A DNA stretch of 35,251 nt. Source: a virus. This document shows, one piece after another, positions 1-6,003 of the stretch (positions within the stretch are counted from its first letter, which is position 1; each line of letters opens with the position of its first letter). A program made the position numbers and the translations under genes. The stretch is from positions 1 through 35,251 of the IMG/VR virus record IMGVR_UViG_3300018418_000050. One strand, written 5' to 3'. Below the pieces are notes generated by a model. It did not search any database and was not told where the DNA came from. It was given only the letters and a program-made list of their open reading frames with translations.

Positions 1-678
1 ATAACACAGCCTATACTTGACTCAGACGGTATGGTAATCAAGTATATCGGTGACGCAAGTATGCACGTTCATAATGCACCAACTGACGATCCTGATCATC
101 CAGATACAGCCGTGGATACAGGATTACGCATGTTAAAGGCTGTGGAGAAATTTAATGAAACGCTCAAAGAAGAAGGTAGACCTCCCATCGGTATGGGTGC
201 TGGCATTAATAGCGGCTTGGGTTACCTTGGCGAAATGGGTAGTACAAAGCGACATTCTTATGATGTTTTAGGAGATTCAGTTTCAACAGCGGCTAGAATT
301 GAATCCAAATGTAAAGAGTACGGATGCTTGTTACTTGTTGGAGAAGCAACAGTTAAACAGTGCAAAAAAGATTGGTTCTTTTTGAAAGTAGATGATCTTG
401 CTGTAAAAGGAAAAAGTGTAGGTATAGGAATACATACTGTTCTAGATTTAAAAGGAACACCTGCACAGCTTAAAAGCAAGGAAATGCATGATAGAATGCA
501 TGAAGCATATAGAGCTCAAAAGTTTGATGAAGCAATTTGGATTTGTGAGAGATTAAAAAGACACTTTGATGCTAAAATGGAAGGTTACTATAAAATGTGG
601 ATAGAACGTTGCGAGTATATGAAAACTCAAGACCTACCTAAAGATTGGAACGGCGTCTTTATAGCGACAACGAAATAA
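1..678 (+). CDS. Class III adenylate cyclase, C-terminal part (5' end outside window)
   Basis: The frame is open from base 1, so the N-terminus and the first metal-binding Asp lie upstream. The visible part is a class III nucleotide cyclase catalytic domain that makes cAMP from ATP. It shows KYIGD (substrate Lys and second metal Asp), GINSG, GEMGS, and YDVLGD, whose first Asp is the adenine-selecting position. The Lys plus Asp pair predicts ATP rather than GTP as substrate. The usual NxxxR transition-state pair reads SxxxR (VSTAAR), so Asn is replaced by Ser while Arg is kept. The last ~65 residues form the helical tail ending in DWNGVFIATTK that is typical of bacterial CHASE2/adenylate cyclases. 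The gene converges on a reverse-strand cassette and overlaps its last gene by 20 nt. Family membership is firm; activity is inferred. Confidence 0.88.
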   Translation: MTQPILDSDGMVIKYIGDASMHVHNAPTDDPDHPDTAVDTGLRMLKAVEKFNETLKEEGRPPIGMGAGINSGLGYLGEMGSTKRHSYDVLGDSVSTAARIESKCKEYGCLLLVGEATVKQCKKDWFFLKVDDLAVKGKSVGIGIHTVLDLKGTPAQLKSKEMHDRMHEAYRAQKFDEAIWICERLKRHFDAKMEGYYKMWIERCEYMKTQDLPKDWNGVFIATTK

Positions 679-826
679 CTATTCCAAACAGTACACCAAT
701 TACAAAACCAACACAACCAGATATTACCATATCTTTGTCATGCCATATAGCTTGATTATCTAGCCACGTTTTTGTTGTTTCGTTTTGGCTTTCGTACCAC
801 TTGCTCCACTTGCTCTGTTGAAACAT
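659..826 (-). CDS. Small membrane protein with C-terminal TM helix, 55 aa
   Basis: The start ATG (826-824) is preceded by AAGGA 9 nt upstream. The 55-residue product has a hydrophilic, Trp/Lys-rich first half (MFQQSKWSKWYESQNE) and a C-terminal hydrophobic helix rich in Val, Ile and Gly, ending ISLSL. It overlaps the 3' end of the upstream reverse-strand gene by 71 nt and the end of the cyclase gene by 20 nt. No family is recognised. Its size, topology and place at the end of a run of small TM proteins would suit a lysis-related or membrane-modulating peptide, but that is inference. Support is the good ribosome site and protein-like composition. Confidence 0.55.
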   Translation of the reverse strand: MFQQSKWSKWYESQNETTKTWLDNQAIWHDKDMVISGCVGFVIGVLFGIVISLSL

Positions 827-1136
827 TTTTATAATCCTTATCTATAATTTCTTCTATTTCGCTTACATCTAAGTCTAAACTTTTACCTGTAATTTTTTCA
901 TATTGCTCTTTGAATTCTAAAACCATATTAATTTTTTGTGTTAAACGAATCATATCATTGTCTAACATACGAATTCTGTCAATAAGAGCAATTAATGTAC
1001 TACTAGCTTCACCTAATACTGGTTTGATTTCAGTAGTAACCCATTTCCAAACGTAAAAGACAAAATAACCAAGACCCATGGCAGCAATGATTGGAAAACC
1101 ATATTGATTAATTGCTTCTACTATACTAGAACTCAT
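756..1136 (-). CDS. One-TM coiled-coil protein, paralogue of the 1351-1629 product
   Basis: This 126-aa protein has an N-terminal hydrophobic helix at residues ~12-34 containing YGFPIIAAMG, followed by a long charged helical region (DNDMIRLTQKINMVLEFKEQ) and a basic C-terminus (RKPKRNNKN). The N-terminal GFPI-x-A-x-GxFVF pattern is shared with the 92-aa protein two genes upstream, which suggests an old tandem duplication. The layout resembles small phage holin-like proteins of the BhlA/YvrJ type (short N-out stretch, TM helix, cytoplasmic helix), but this is only resemblance. The start overlaps the preceding gene by 11 nt, so translation is probably coupled. Confidence 0.75.
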   Translation of the reverse strand: MSSSIVEAINQYGFPIIAAMGLGYFVFYVWKWVTTEIKPVLGEASSTLIALIDRIRMLDNDMIRLTQKINMVLEFKEQYEKITGKSLDLDVSEIEEIIDKDYKNVSTEQVEQVVRKPKRNNKNVAR

Positions 1137-1350
1137 CCTTATGCTCGTGTCCTATTACCATGCTAGTAAGTTGGTCTACTCTAACTAACCAACCTGCTTC
1201 ATTTACTATAAAAACATCACCAGGTTTGTAAAGGTAATGGTCTTTTGGTGAACCATCTTGCGCTTTGCCCATAACTTCACCGGGCCATTCACCTCTTATA
1301 GTAAAACTACCGTTTGACCCCTGTTCTATATTATAGTCTACCCATAACAT
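1126..1350 (-). CDS. Hypothetical protein, 74 aa
   Basis: The gene has a strong ribosome site (AGGAGA) just upstream of its ATG. The product is soluble, probably beta-rich, with GEWPGEVMGKAQDGSP near the middle and YKPGDVFIVNEAGWLVRVD towards the end, like a small SH3-like barrel. It is not recognised. It sits between the two GFPI one-TM paralogues and overlaps the next gene by 11 nt, so it is co-expressed with them. Confidence 0.7.
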   Translation of the reverse strand: MLWVDYNIEQGSNGSFTIRGEWPGEVMGKAQDGSPKDHYLYKPGDVFIVNEAGWLVRVDQLTSMVIGHEHKDEF

Positions 1351-1629
1351 TTAATCTCTCCTTGCGTCCTCTTTGCCTTCATTAGCGGCGATTCTATCTA
1401 CATTTGGTTTTACGCTAAGTGCATAGCTCATAAGTGTATCTATTTTAACTAGATCGTTGTTCATAGTTTGCACACGGTTATCTAAAGCACTAATCATGCC
1501 TTTTAAACCATTTACAGAACCCGTAACACTGTCTAAAATAAATCTAAGTGTAATAAAAACAAATAGGCCTGATGCAAGAGCACCTGCGATAGGAAAACCT
1601 ACTTCGCCTACTAATTTTAAAAACTCCAT
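1351..1629 (-). CDS. One-TM protein with GFPI motif (holin-like?)
   Basis: This 92-aa product begins MEFLKLVGEVGFPIAGALAS. A hydrophobic helix spans residues ~10-32, followed by a helical, partly charged stretch with heptad-like spacing and a charged tail. A ribosome site (GAGGG) precedes the ATG. The N-terminus resembles that of the 756-1136 product. Short phage proteins with this plan include BhlA-type holins, but nothing here proves a lysis role. It is the second gene of a reverse-strand cassette headed by a late-type promoter. Confidence 0.75.
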   Translation of the reverse strand: MEFLKLVGEVGFPIAGALASGLFVFITLRFILDSVTGSVNGLKGMISALDNRVQTMNNDLVKIDTLMSYALSVKPNVDRIAANEGKEDARRD

Positions 1630-1662
1630 ATTGTTGCCCTCTTTTTTGAACGTTGCCCTACG

Positions 1663-1824
1663 TTATGTATCTTCCTCGTCGTCGTCTGGTAGTGTGTGAG
1701 TACAACTACCACATAATCCTGTTTTGCTTACATCACCACAATGACAGTCTTCCCCGCAAGATAAACATTTTTGTGTATCTTCAGGTATTTTAGGAGAGTG
1801 TATGTTTTGTGGATCTACATTCAT
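1663..1824 (-). CDS. Cys-rich mini-protein, possible zinc ribbon, 53 aa
   Basis: The 53-residue reading frame carries six Cys in CxxC-x3-CxC-x8-CxxC spacing (C20, C23, C27, C29, C38, C41) with nearby His, and ends in a run of acidic residues (DDDEED). This looks like a small metal-binding knuckle; no named family is recognised. There is no Shine-Dalgarno sequence. Instead a TAAATA box ends exactly 5 nt before the ATG, the late-promoter/leaderless arrangement described in the findings. It heads the reverse-strand cassette. Confidence 0.6.
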   Translation of the reverse strand: MNVDPQNIHSPKIPEDTQKCLSCGEDCHCGDVSKTGLCGSCTHTLPDDDEEDT

Positions 1825-1829
1825 ACTAA

Positions 1830-1837
1830 TATTTAGC
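1830..1837 (-). promoter_or_regulatory. Late-type promoter box (GCTAAATA) of the reverse cassette
   Basis: On the minus strand GCTAAATA is followed by TTAGT and then the ATG at 1824. T4 late promoters have TATAAATA at about -13 to -6, which would put +1 at the A of the ATG. The box departs from the consensus at its first two bases. Confidence 0.5.
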
Positions 1838-1846
1838 CATAAATGG

Positions 1847-1875
1847 TTGACATACTATACAGATGATGCTAAATT
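1847..1875 (+). promoter_or_regulatory. Sigma70-like promoter upstream of the peroxiredoxin gene
   Basis: TTGACA (1847-1852), a 17-nt spacer ending in TGC (extended -10), and TAAATT (1870-1875). The -35 is perfect and preceded by GG, as at the other promoters here; the -10 matches TATAAT at four of six positions. The hairpin with a T-run at 1879-1908 follows immediately. Confidence 0.55.
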
Positions 1876-1878
1876 AAT

Positions 1879-1908
1879 AATGTTAGTGCCTTACTAACAT
1901 TTTTTTTT
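1879..1908 (+). terminator. Intrinsic-terminator-like hairpin with T9 run
   Basis: A 9-bp stem is formed by AATGTTAGT (1879-1887) and ACTAACATT (1893-1901) around the loop GCCTT, running into nine T (1900-1908). This is a plus-strand rho-independent terminator shape. It lies between the promoter at 1847 and the peroxiredoxin start at 1925. It may stop transcription antisense to the reverse cassette or form a 5' hairpin on the peroxiredoxin mRNA. Confidence 0.6.
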
Positions 1909-1924
1909 GATTAGGAGTAAATTA

Positions 1925-2482
1925 ATGAAAGAAGGTATGCAACTACCTGAAGTTGATTTTAAGTATAGAGTTAGAACAGACGGGTTCCCTATCACTTATG
2001 TTAACAAAGACAATGGAGACGAAAATCCATTTGATTGGAAAACTGTCAATACAAAAGACATTTTTGATGGTAAAAGAATTGTAGTGTTTTCACTACCTGG
2101 TGCATTTACACCAACATGCTCAACCTACCAAGTTCCCGGTTTCGAAGATTTATATGACGATATTATTGCACAAAATGTAGATGACATTTATGTTATCAGT
2201 GTTAATGATACGTTTGTAATGCGTAAATGGATGATTGATCAAGAAGTTAAAAAGATCAAATTCATTCCAGACGGTACAGGCGAATTTACTGAAAAGATGG
2301 GTATGCTTGTATGCAAAGACAATCTAGGCTTTGGCAATCGTTCATGGCGCTATGCTATGGTTGTAAACGACGGAGTAGTTGAAAAAGCATTTGTTGAACC
2401 AGGACAAGAAGATAACTGTCCAACTGATCCATACGGTGAAACTTCCCCAGAAGCTATACTCGAATACTTGAAAGCAAGTTAA
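1925..2482 (+). CDS. Peroxiredoxin (Prx5-type)
   Basis: This 185-aa thiol peroxidase reduces H2O2 and alkyl hydroperoxides. The diagnostic motif PGAFTPTCSTYQVPGF contains the peroxidatic Cys (C65) with the family's Pro, Thr and Arg context. A second Cys lies near the C-terminus in EDNCPTDPYGETSPEA, where Prx5 proteins have DPF-x-x-SS. Length fits the family. The ATG at 1925 is chosen because AGGAG precedes it at the right distance; an in-frame TTG at 1907 would put that site inside the gene. The next gene starts on its stop codon (TAATG). A role in protecting the infected cell from oxidative stress is plausible inference. Confidence 0.9.
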   Translation: MKEGMQLPEVDFKYRVRTDGFPITYVNKDNGDENPFDWKTVNTKDIFDGKRIVVFSLPGAFTPTCSTYQVPGFEDLYDDIIAQNVDDIYVISVNDTFVMRKWMIDQEVKKIKFIPDGTGEFTEKMGMLVCKDNLGFGNRSWRYAMVVNDGVVEKAFVEPGQEDNCPTDPYGETSPEAILEYLKAS

Positions 2483-3057
2483 TGCAGATTGATTCAGTCT
2501 TTACTAATTTTATCGCCTACAAAGAATTAGGTGTATCAAATAGAGAAGCACTTATAGAGTTTTGTAAAGAGCGAGTAAAAGATAATGACGGAATTTTTGT
2601 TGACCCAGGTGAATCTGTTTTCCTCGAACTAGGAGGAAAGATTACACAGTTCTTAGACGAGCTACACACAAAGTTAGAATTTAGCGACGATTACGAACAG
2701 CGTATCAAACAGTTCTGGGTCAACAGTTTTTGCAATCAGTCAATTACAAGGATGCATAGGCATCCAGGGGCATTCTTTTCAGCTGTCTATTATCCACAGG
2801 CTGACGAAAATTCTAGCCCGCTAGGATTTACAAGTCCTAACCATGAACTAGCACATGTTATTAGACCCGAACACATAAAAAACTTTAACAGTTTTAACAG
2901 CGAACAATTATTCATTCCACCTAAGTCTGATTTACTTTTAGTATTTCCGTCTTGGATGTGGCACTTTGTTGCCCACAGTGAGGAAAGTAGCAACGCAAGA
3001 TTTAGTATTGCGTTTGATAGTGTAATTGTAAAAAAGGAAGTTAATGAAAGTTCATGA
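2482..3057 (+). CDS. Putative 2-oxoglutarate/Fe(II) oxygenase 1
   Basis: This 191-aa protein resembles the phage 2OG-Fe(II) oxygenase family related to TIGR02466 (jelly-roll dioxygenases using Fe(II), O2 and 2-oxoglutarate). Visible marks are MHRHPGAFFSAVYYP (His92/His94 area, strand after the metal site), FPSWMWHFVAHS (H161, distal metal His) and the ARFSIAFD strand with the 2OG-binding Arg. The substrate is unknown. It starts on the stop of the peroxiredoxin gene and overlaps the next oxygenase-like gene by 14 nt, so the three are co-translated. Confidence 0.75.
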   Translation: MQIDSVFTNFIAYKELGVSNREALIEFCKERVKDNDGIFVDPGESVFLELGGKITQFLDELHTKLEFSDDYEQRIKQFWVNSFCNQSITRMHRHPGAFFSAVYYPQADENSSPLGFTSPNHELAHVIRPEHIKNFNSFNSEQLFIPPKSDLLLVFPSWMWHFVAHSEESSNARFSIAFDSVIVKKEVNESS

Positions 3058-3592
3058 ATTTTATAACTGGAATCATTTGATTACTCCAGACATGCGTTTT
3101 AATATGTGCAAAGATATTAATCATCTTATTGCAAAAGGTAACTACTGGACAAACAGTCCTAAGTATCAAACCAATATAAACATTTTTGGCTTGCCCCAAA
3201 GTTATTGGACAAATCTAAAAATGAGTTTTATATGGTCGTGTTTTGCTTTTATGGAAAAGGAAGTAAAAATTAAAAATATACAAAGTTGGAGTTACCGTAC
3301 TAGTCTAAAAGATCCCGAAGATAGAGATATCTTGTGGCATCATCACAATCACGACACTTCTACTACTACTATAAGTGGAGTTTACTATTTGCACTTACCA
3401 GTAGATGTAGACAACGATTTAGAGACAGCAGGAACTGAGCTTGCACCAAATGGAGTTGAAGGAGAAGGAAAATACTTTGTACCTTGGAAACACGGACATT
3501 GGATGATCTATCCTGGCGAAACTTGGCACAGGCCAGGAATACTAAATTGTGAAGAAGACAGATTTATAGTTGCGGCAGACTTGGAGTACTAA
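3044..3592 (+). CDS. Putative 2-oxoglutarate/Fe(II) oxygenase 2
   Basis: This 182-aa protein has the same overall plan as its upstream neighbour but is diverged. It shows WHHHNHD (98-104) followed by SGVYYLHLP, and a C-terminal block YPGETWHRPG (H162) with an ERFIVAADLE-like last strand (EEDRFIVAADLE). These fit the cupin-fold oxygenase pattern His ... His ... Arg. The region between (residues ~120-150) is acidic and Gly-rich. The substrate is unknown. It may work with the preceding oxygenase, since the genes overlap by 14 nt. Confidence 0.65.
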   Translation: MKVHEFYNWNHLITPDMRFNMCKDINHLIAKGNYWTNSPKYQTNINIFGLPQSYWTNLKMSFIWSCFAFMEKEVKIKNIQSWSYRTSLKDPEDRDILWHHHNHDTSTTTISGVYYLHLPVDVDNDLETAGTELAPNGVEGEGKYFVPWKHGHWMIYPGETWHRPGILNCEEDRFIVAADLEY

Positions 3593-3747
3593 TGGGATAT
3601 CCTACTCAAGGACACATTGCAAAAGATGTTGCAGAAATTAAAAAACTTTTAAACGAGTGCGAAACTGAAATAGATAGAGTTAAACAATTGGCTGTAAGAA
3701 ACGGCGAGCTACTAAAAGAAATTTTAAAACTTATAAAACAAGGTTGA
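3592..3747 (+). CDS. Small helical protein, 51 aa
   Basis: This short ORF begins on the stop codon of the oxygenase gene (TAATG) and encodes 51 residues: MGYPTQGHIAKD, then one long charged amphipathic helix (EIKKLLNECETEIDRVKQLA and on). A coiled-coil or dimerisation role is likely; no family is recognised. Its stop codon lies inside the -35 box of the promoter that serves the tRNA-Arg gene. Confidence 0.6.
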   Translation: MGYPTQGHIAKDVAEIKKLLNECETEIDRVKQLAVRNGELLKEILKLIKQG

Positions 3748-3772
3748 CACATAGATGAAAACCAATTATAAT
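3744..3772 (+). promoter_or_regulatory. Sigma70-like promoter for tRNA-Arg and the 3887 gene
   Basis: Perfect TTGACA (3744-3749), 17-nt spacer, perfect TATAAT (3767-3772), with GG before the -35. The tRNA begins 13 nt after the -10. Confidence 0.85.
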
Positions 3773-3784
3773 ATAATAAATTAC

Positions 3785-3861
3785 GCGGCTGTAGCTCAGC
3801 TGGATAGAGCATTGGTCTACGAAACCAAGGGTCAGGAGTTCGAATCTCTTCAGCCGCGCCA
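3785..3861 (+). tRNA. tRNA-Arg (anticodon ACG)
   Basis: A full cloverleaf of 77 nt. Acceptor GCGGCTG pairs with CAGCCGC, followed by G and an encoded CCA. The anticodon stem TTGGT/ACCAA encloses loop CTACGAA with ACG at 3819-3821. The T loop is GTTCGAATC. A34 needs host TadA to become inosine. It has its own promoter just upstream. Confidence 0.96.
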
Positions 3862-3886
3862 AACAGAGTCTTAAGGAGGACCTATT

Positions 3887-4624
3887 ATGGCAAAACGTAG
3901 ATTTAGAATTGAAGCTGGCAGGTACGGTGGAGAATCTGTTATTGGAGAAGTCAGCAAAGAATTTGTTGAATTTTTTATTGATAAAGATGAATCAGATCTT
4001 ATCGACACTCTTCAAAGTTATGAATGGGAAGATGAAGATATGGGTCTAGCAGATGCACCAAAACCTCGAGACGAATTTTATGCTTGGTACGAGTGTGATG
4101 AATTTGAACATCAAAACAATGCTTATGCTGACGGTACTTGGGTGTACACAGAAGTTCCAGCAGATGGTTCAGACGACTTTGCATATGACGATGACGTAGA
4201 ATTTGAACCTTATCATATGTATGGTAGAGAAGCATATCATAATGACGAAAGTTATGAAAGTGCTACTACACATGTAGAAGAAGCAGACCTAGATAAAGTT
4301 GTTCCTGTTCTTGCTTTCCATAGCGGAGAAAAAGGAGGCTTTGCATGTTGGTTTGTAGAAACCGATGGTGAAGATTTTAATCCTAAGAAATTAGCATTTA
4401 GTTCAATTGAAATGAACTTGTGTGAACTTGTAGAAAATGTTTGGTATGACAAGGTAGAACTAGAACCAAACTATGATTACAATGATACAACTGGCAAAGG
4501 GTACTATGCGTCTGTCGGATACTTTAATAAGAAGTGGCATGATAAACCTGAACAGTATACAGACGACATGCTTGAAGAAGAAGGATTTTGGGAAGGTTAC
4601 GAAGATAATCTTCTAGAAGAATAA
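3887..4624 (+). CDS. Acidic hypothetical protein, 245 aa
   Basis: The gene has a near-perfect ribosome site (TAAGGAGG). The product starts with a basic segment (MAKRRFRIEAGRYGGE) and is otherwise very acidic and rich in Tyr and Asp/Glu, with clusters such as EWEDEDMG and YDDDVEFEP. A central hydrophobic block (VVPVLAFHSGEKGGFACWF) may form the core. Its strong acidity is reminiscent of DNA-mimic or host-inhibitor proteins, but no motif supports that. It ends in a 12-nt convergent overlap with the reverse-strand gene 4613-5026. Confidence 0.8.
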   Translation: MAKRRFRIEAGRYGGESVIGEVSKEFVEFFIDKDESDLIDTLQSYEWEDEDMGLADAPKPRDEFYAWYECDEFEHQNNAYADGTWVYTEVPADGSDDFAYDDDVEFEPYHMYGREAYHNDESYESATTHVEEADLDKVVPVLAFHSGEKGGFACWFVETDGEDFNPKKLAFSSIEMNLCELVENVWYDKVELEPNYDYNDTTGKGYYASVGYFNKKWHDKPEQYTDDMLEEEGFWEGYEDNLLEE

Positions 4625-5026
4625 ATCTTTGATTTCAGTTTCTCTAGTAGACAGTTCTATAAAATTGCTTAGAAATACAAAGTGTTTTGATAGATCTGAA
4701 AACAAGTCAGTGTTAAGAGTATTGGATACTATATCATAAGATGATATACCTATATCTTGATAATATCTGCGAGATATGCCGTGTTTGGAGCCAAAGTCAG
4801 GAAAGACCCCTGATACAAAAAGACAAGTATCAGCAAGTTCTTTCGGACTTTGGTTGTTTAAGAAACTTTCAGCAAAAGAAGTGTTTGGCAAGAAATCCGG
4901 TTTCTCGACAAAATTTGCTAACAGCAATACAATATAAGATTCAATGTGTATAGGTAACGTGAATCCTGTATCGTTTTGCGTATGTTGGACAACGCCTCTA
5001 AAGGCACTAACATATTCGTCCTTCAT
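4613..5026 (-). CDS. Conserved bacterial-type protein of unknown function, 137 aa
   Basis: The 137-aa sequence resembles a widespread bacterial family of unknown function marked by a helix like ESYIVLLLANFVEKP, then DTCLFVSGVFPD, then YYQDIGISSYD. These blocks are visible here in the usual order, so I take this strand, not the overlapping plus-strand frame, as coding. It has no Shine-Dalgarno sequence, but GGTAAATA lies exactly 5 nt before the ATG (late box, probably leaderless). Its function is unknown. Confidence 0.7.
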   Translation of the reverse strand: MKDEYVSAFRGVVQHTQNDTGFTLPIHIESYIVLLLANFVEKPDFLPNTSFAESFLNNQSPKELADTCLFVSGVFPDFGSKHGISRRYYQDIGISSYDIVSNTLNTDLFSDLSKHFVFLSNFIELSTRETEIKDLFF

Positions 5027-5039
5027 ATAAATATTTACC
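5026..5039. promoter_or_regulatory. Overlapping divergent late promoters
   Basis: Plus strand: TATAAATA at 5026-5033, predicted +1 at 5039, giving a 14-nt leader with AAGGAG before the ATG at 5053. Minus strand: GGTAAATA at 5039-5032, predicted +1 at the A of the ATG at 5026. The two boxes share two bases within a TAAATATTTA palindrome. Confidence 0.65.
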
Positions 5040-5052
5040 TAAGGAGTACTTA

Positions 5053-5253
5053 ATGAGCGAAGAAACAGCTAATTTTACATTCAAAGCAGAGGACATCTTC
5101 ACAGACATCCCAGATGATCCTAATAATGTTAATATGACAATTCCACCTGAAATATTAGAAAAAATGGGGTGGAAAGAAGGCGATGTCTTATCAGTAGAAT
5201 GGTCAGAAGGTCAAATCGTATTATCTAAAAAAGAAGAAAATGTCGAAGGATAA
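5053..5253 (+). CDS. AbrB/MazE/SpoVT-type swapped-hairpin protein
   Basis: Sixty-six residues. The C-terminal ~40 residues match the AbrB/MazE fold: [20 protein letters not shown], then [13 protein letters not shown]. Such proteins are usually dimeric DNA-binding transition-state regulators or antitoxins. No toxin gene adjoins it, so a regulator role is likelier than an antitoxin role. It is led by a TATAAATA late promoter and overlaps the IF-1 gene by 14 nt. Confidence 0.8.
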   Translation: MSEETANFTFKAEDIFTDIPDDPNNVNMTIPPEILEKMGWKEGDVLSVEWSEGQIVLSKKEENVEG

Positions 5254-5458
5254 AGGCCTAATAGAATTAGAGGGAGAAATTGTTAAAGTTCTCCCTAATA
5301 ATATGTTTACTGTAAAACTACAGAATGACCATGAAATTACCTGCTATACCTCAGGTAAAATGCGTCAATTCAAAATTAAAATGATCCAAGGTGATATGGT
5401 ACGTGTAGAAATGAGTCCATATGATCTCTCAAAAGGTAGAATTACCTTTAGACTTTAG
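5240..5458 (+). CDS. infA: Translation initiation factor IF-1
   Basis: Seventy-two residues, the normal length of bacterial IF-1, a single OB-fold (S1) domain binding the ribosomal A site with 30S during initiation. The core matches: [18 protein letters not shown], then [18 protein letters not shown], then [13 protein letters not shown]. The usual Arg/Lys-rich RNA-binding face is largely kept. It is co-translated with the AbrB-like protein upstream and carries a late promoter. Phage-borne IF-1 could shift initiation towards phage mRNAs, including leaderless ones (inference). Confidence 0.93.
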   Translation: MSKDKGLIELEGEIVKVLPNNMFTVKLQNDHEITCYTSGKMRQFKIKMIQGDMVRVEMSPYDLSKGRITFRL

Positions 5459-5459
5459 G

Positions 5460-5488
5460 TTGACACACCCTACTTTACATGCTATAAT
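5460..5488 (+). promoter_or_regulatory. Sigma70-like promoter for the sprT-methylase operon
   Basis: TTGACA (5460-5465), 17-nt spacer ending TGC (extended -10), TATAAT (5483-5488). It lies directly after the IF-1 stop and drives 5527-10450, the only promoter I see for that run. Confidence 0.85.
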
Positions 5489-5526
5489 AGTTGTATAACA
5501 TGTAAGCAAATAGAGGGATATTTCCT

Positions 5527-6003
5527 ATGATCTTTGTCAAAGGTGGCTCAGAACGTCAACGTGAACTAGCAATGTCAATGGCTGAGTTTTGTATCAAGAA
5601 ACTCATGCCTAGAATGAAATCTCTTGAAGTAAACATAGTCCTTAAAGATTTTGGAAAAGATTCAGCATATGGGTATGCATTACCTGCTGATGAAGCTGAT
5701 ACATCACGTCCACGTCAATTCGACGTAGAAATTAATAGAAAAGTTAAGATGCGTAGAATGCTTGAAACTGTTGCACATGAAATGGTACATGTAAAACAGT
5801 TTGCTAGAGGCGAATTATATGAATCAATAAACTTAGGTATGCATCGCTGGAAAGGCGAATGGTTATCTAATAACCGACAGTGTGTAAAAGACTACTGGGA
5901 CCATCCGTGGGAAATAGAAGCTCATGGGCGTGAAACCGGTTTGTTTATCCGTTGGGCTGAAGCAAACGATCTTGCAAAATATAAATGGACACAGTTAGAC
6001 TAA
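5527..6003 (+). CDS. SprT-like zinc metalloprotease
   Basis: This 158-aa protein carries the gluzincin motif HEMVH (H84-E85-x2-H88) inside VAHEMVHVKQFARG and a downstream PWEIEAHGRE that can supply the third Zn ligand. SprT/Spartan-type proteins cut DNA-protein crosslinks or other DNA-bound proteins. The N-terminus (residues 1-75) is a mixed alpha/beta region as in short SprT proteins; no Zn-ribbon tail is present. The ribosome site is GAGGGA. The next gene begins on its stop (TAATG), linking it to the helicase/methylase cassette. Confidence 0.8.
   Translation: MIFVKGGSERQRELAMSMAEFCIKKLMPRMKSLEVNIVLKDFGKDSAYGYALPADEADTSRPRQFDVEINRKVKMRRMLETVAHEMVHVKQFARGELYESINLGMHRWKGEWLSNNRQCVKDYWDHPWEIEAHGRETGLFIRWAEANDLAKYKWTQLD

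Noticed and set aside
4741-4953. Plus-strand 70-aa frame opposite the reverse-strand gene
   Set aside because: The minus-strand frame carries blocks of a known bacterial family; the plus frame has no ribosome site and no protein-like pattern.
5053-5253. Toxin-antitoxin pair with the AbrB-like gene as antitoxin
   Set aside because: The following gene is IF-1, not a toxin, and the gene before is on the other strand.
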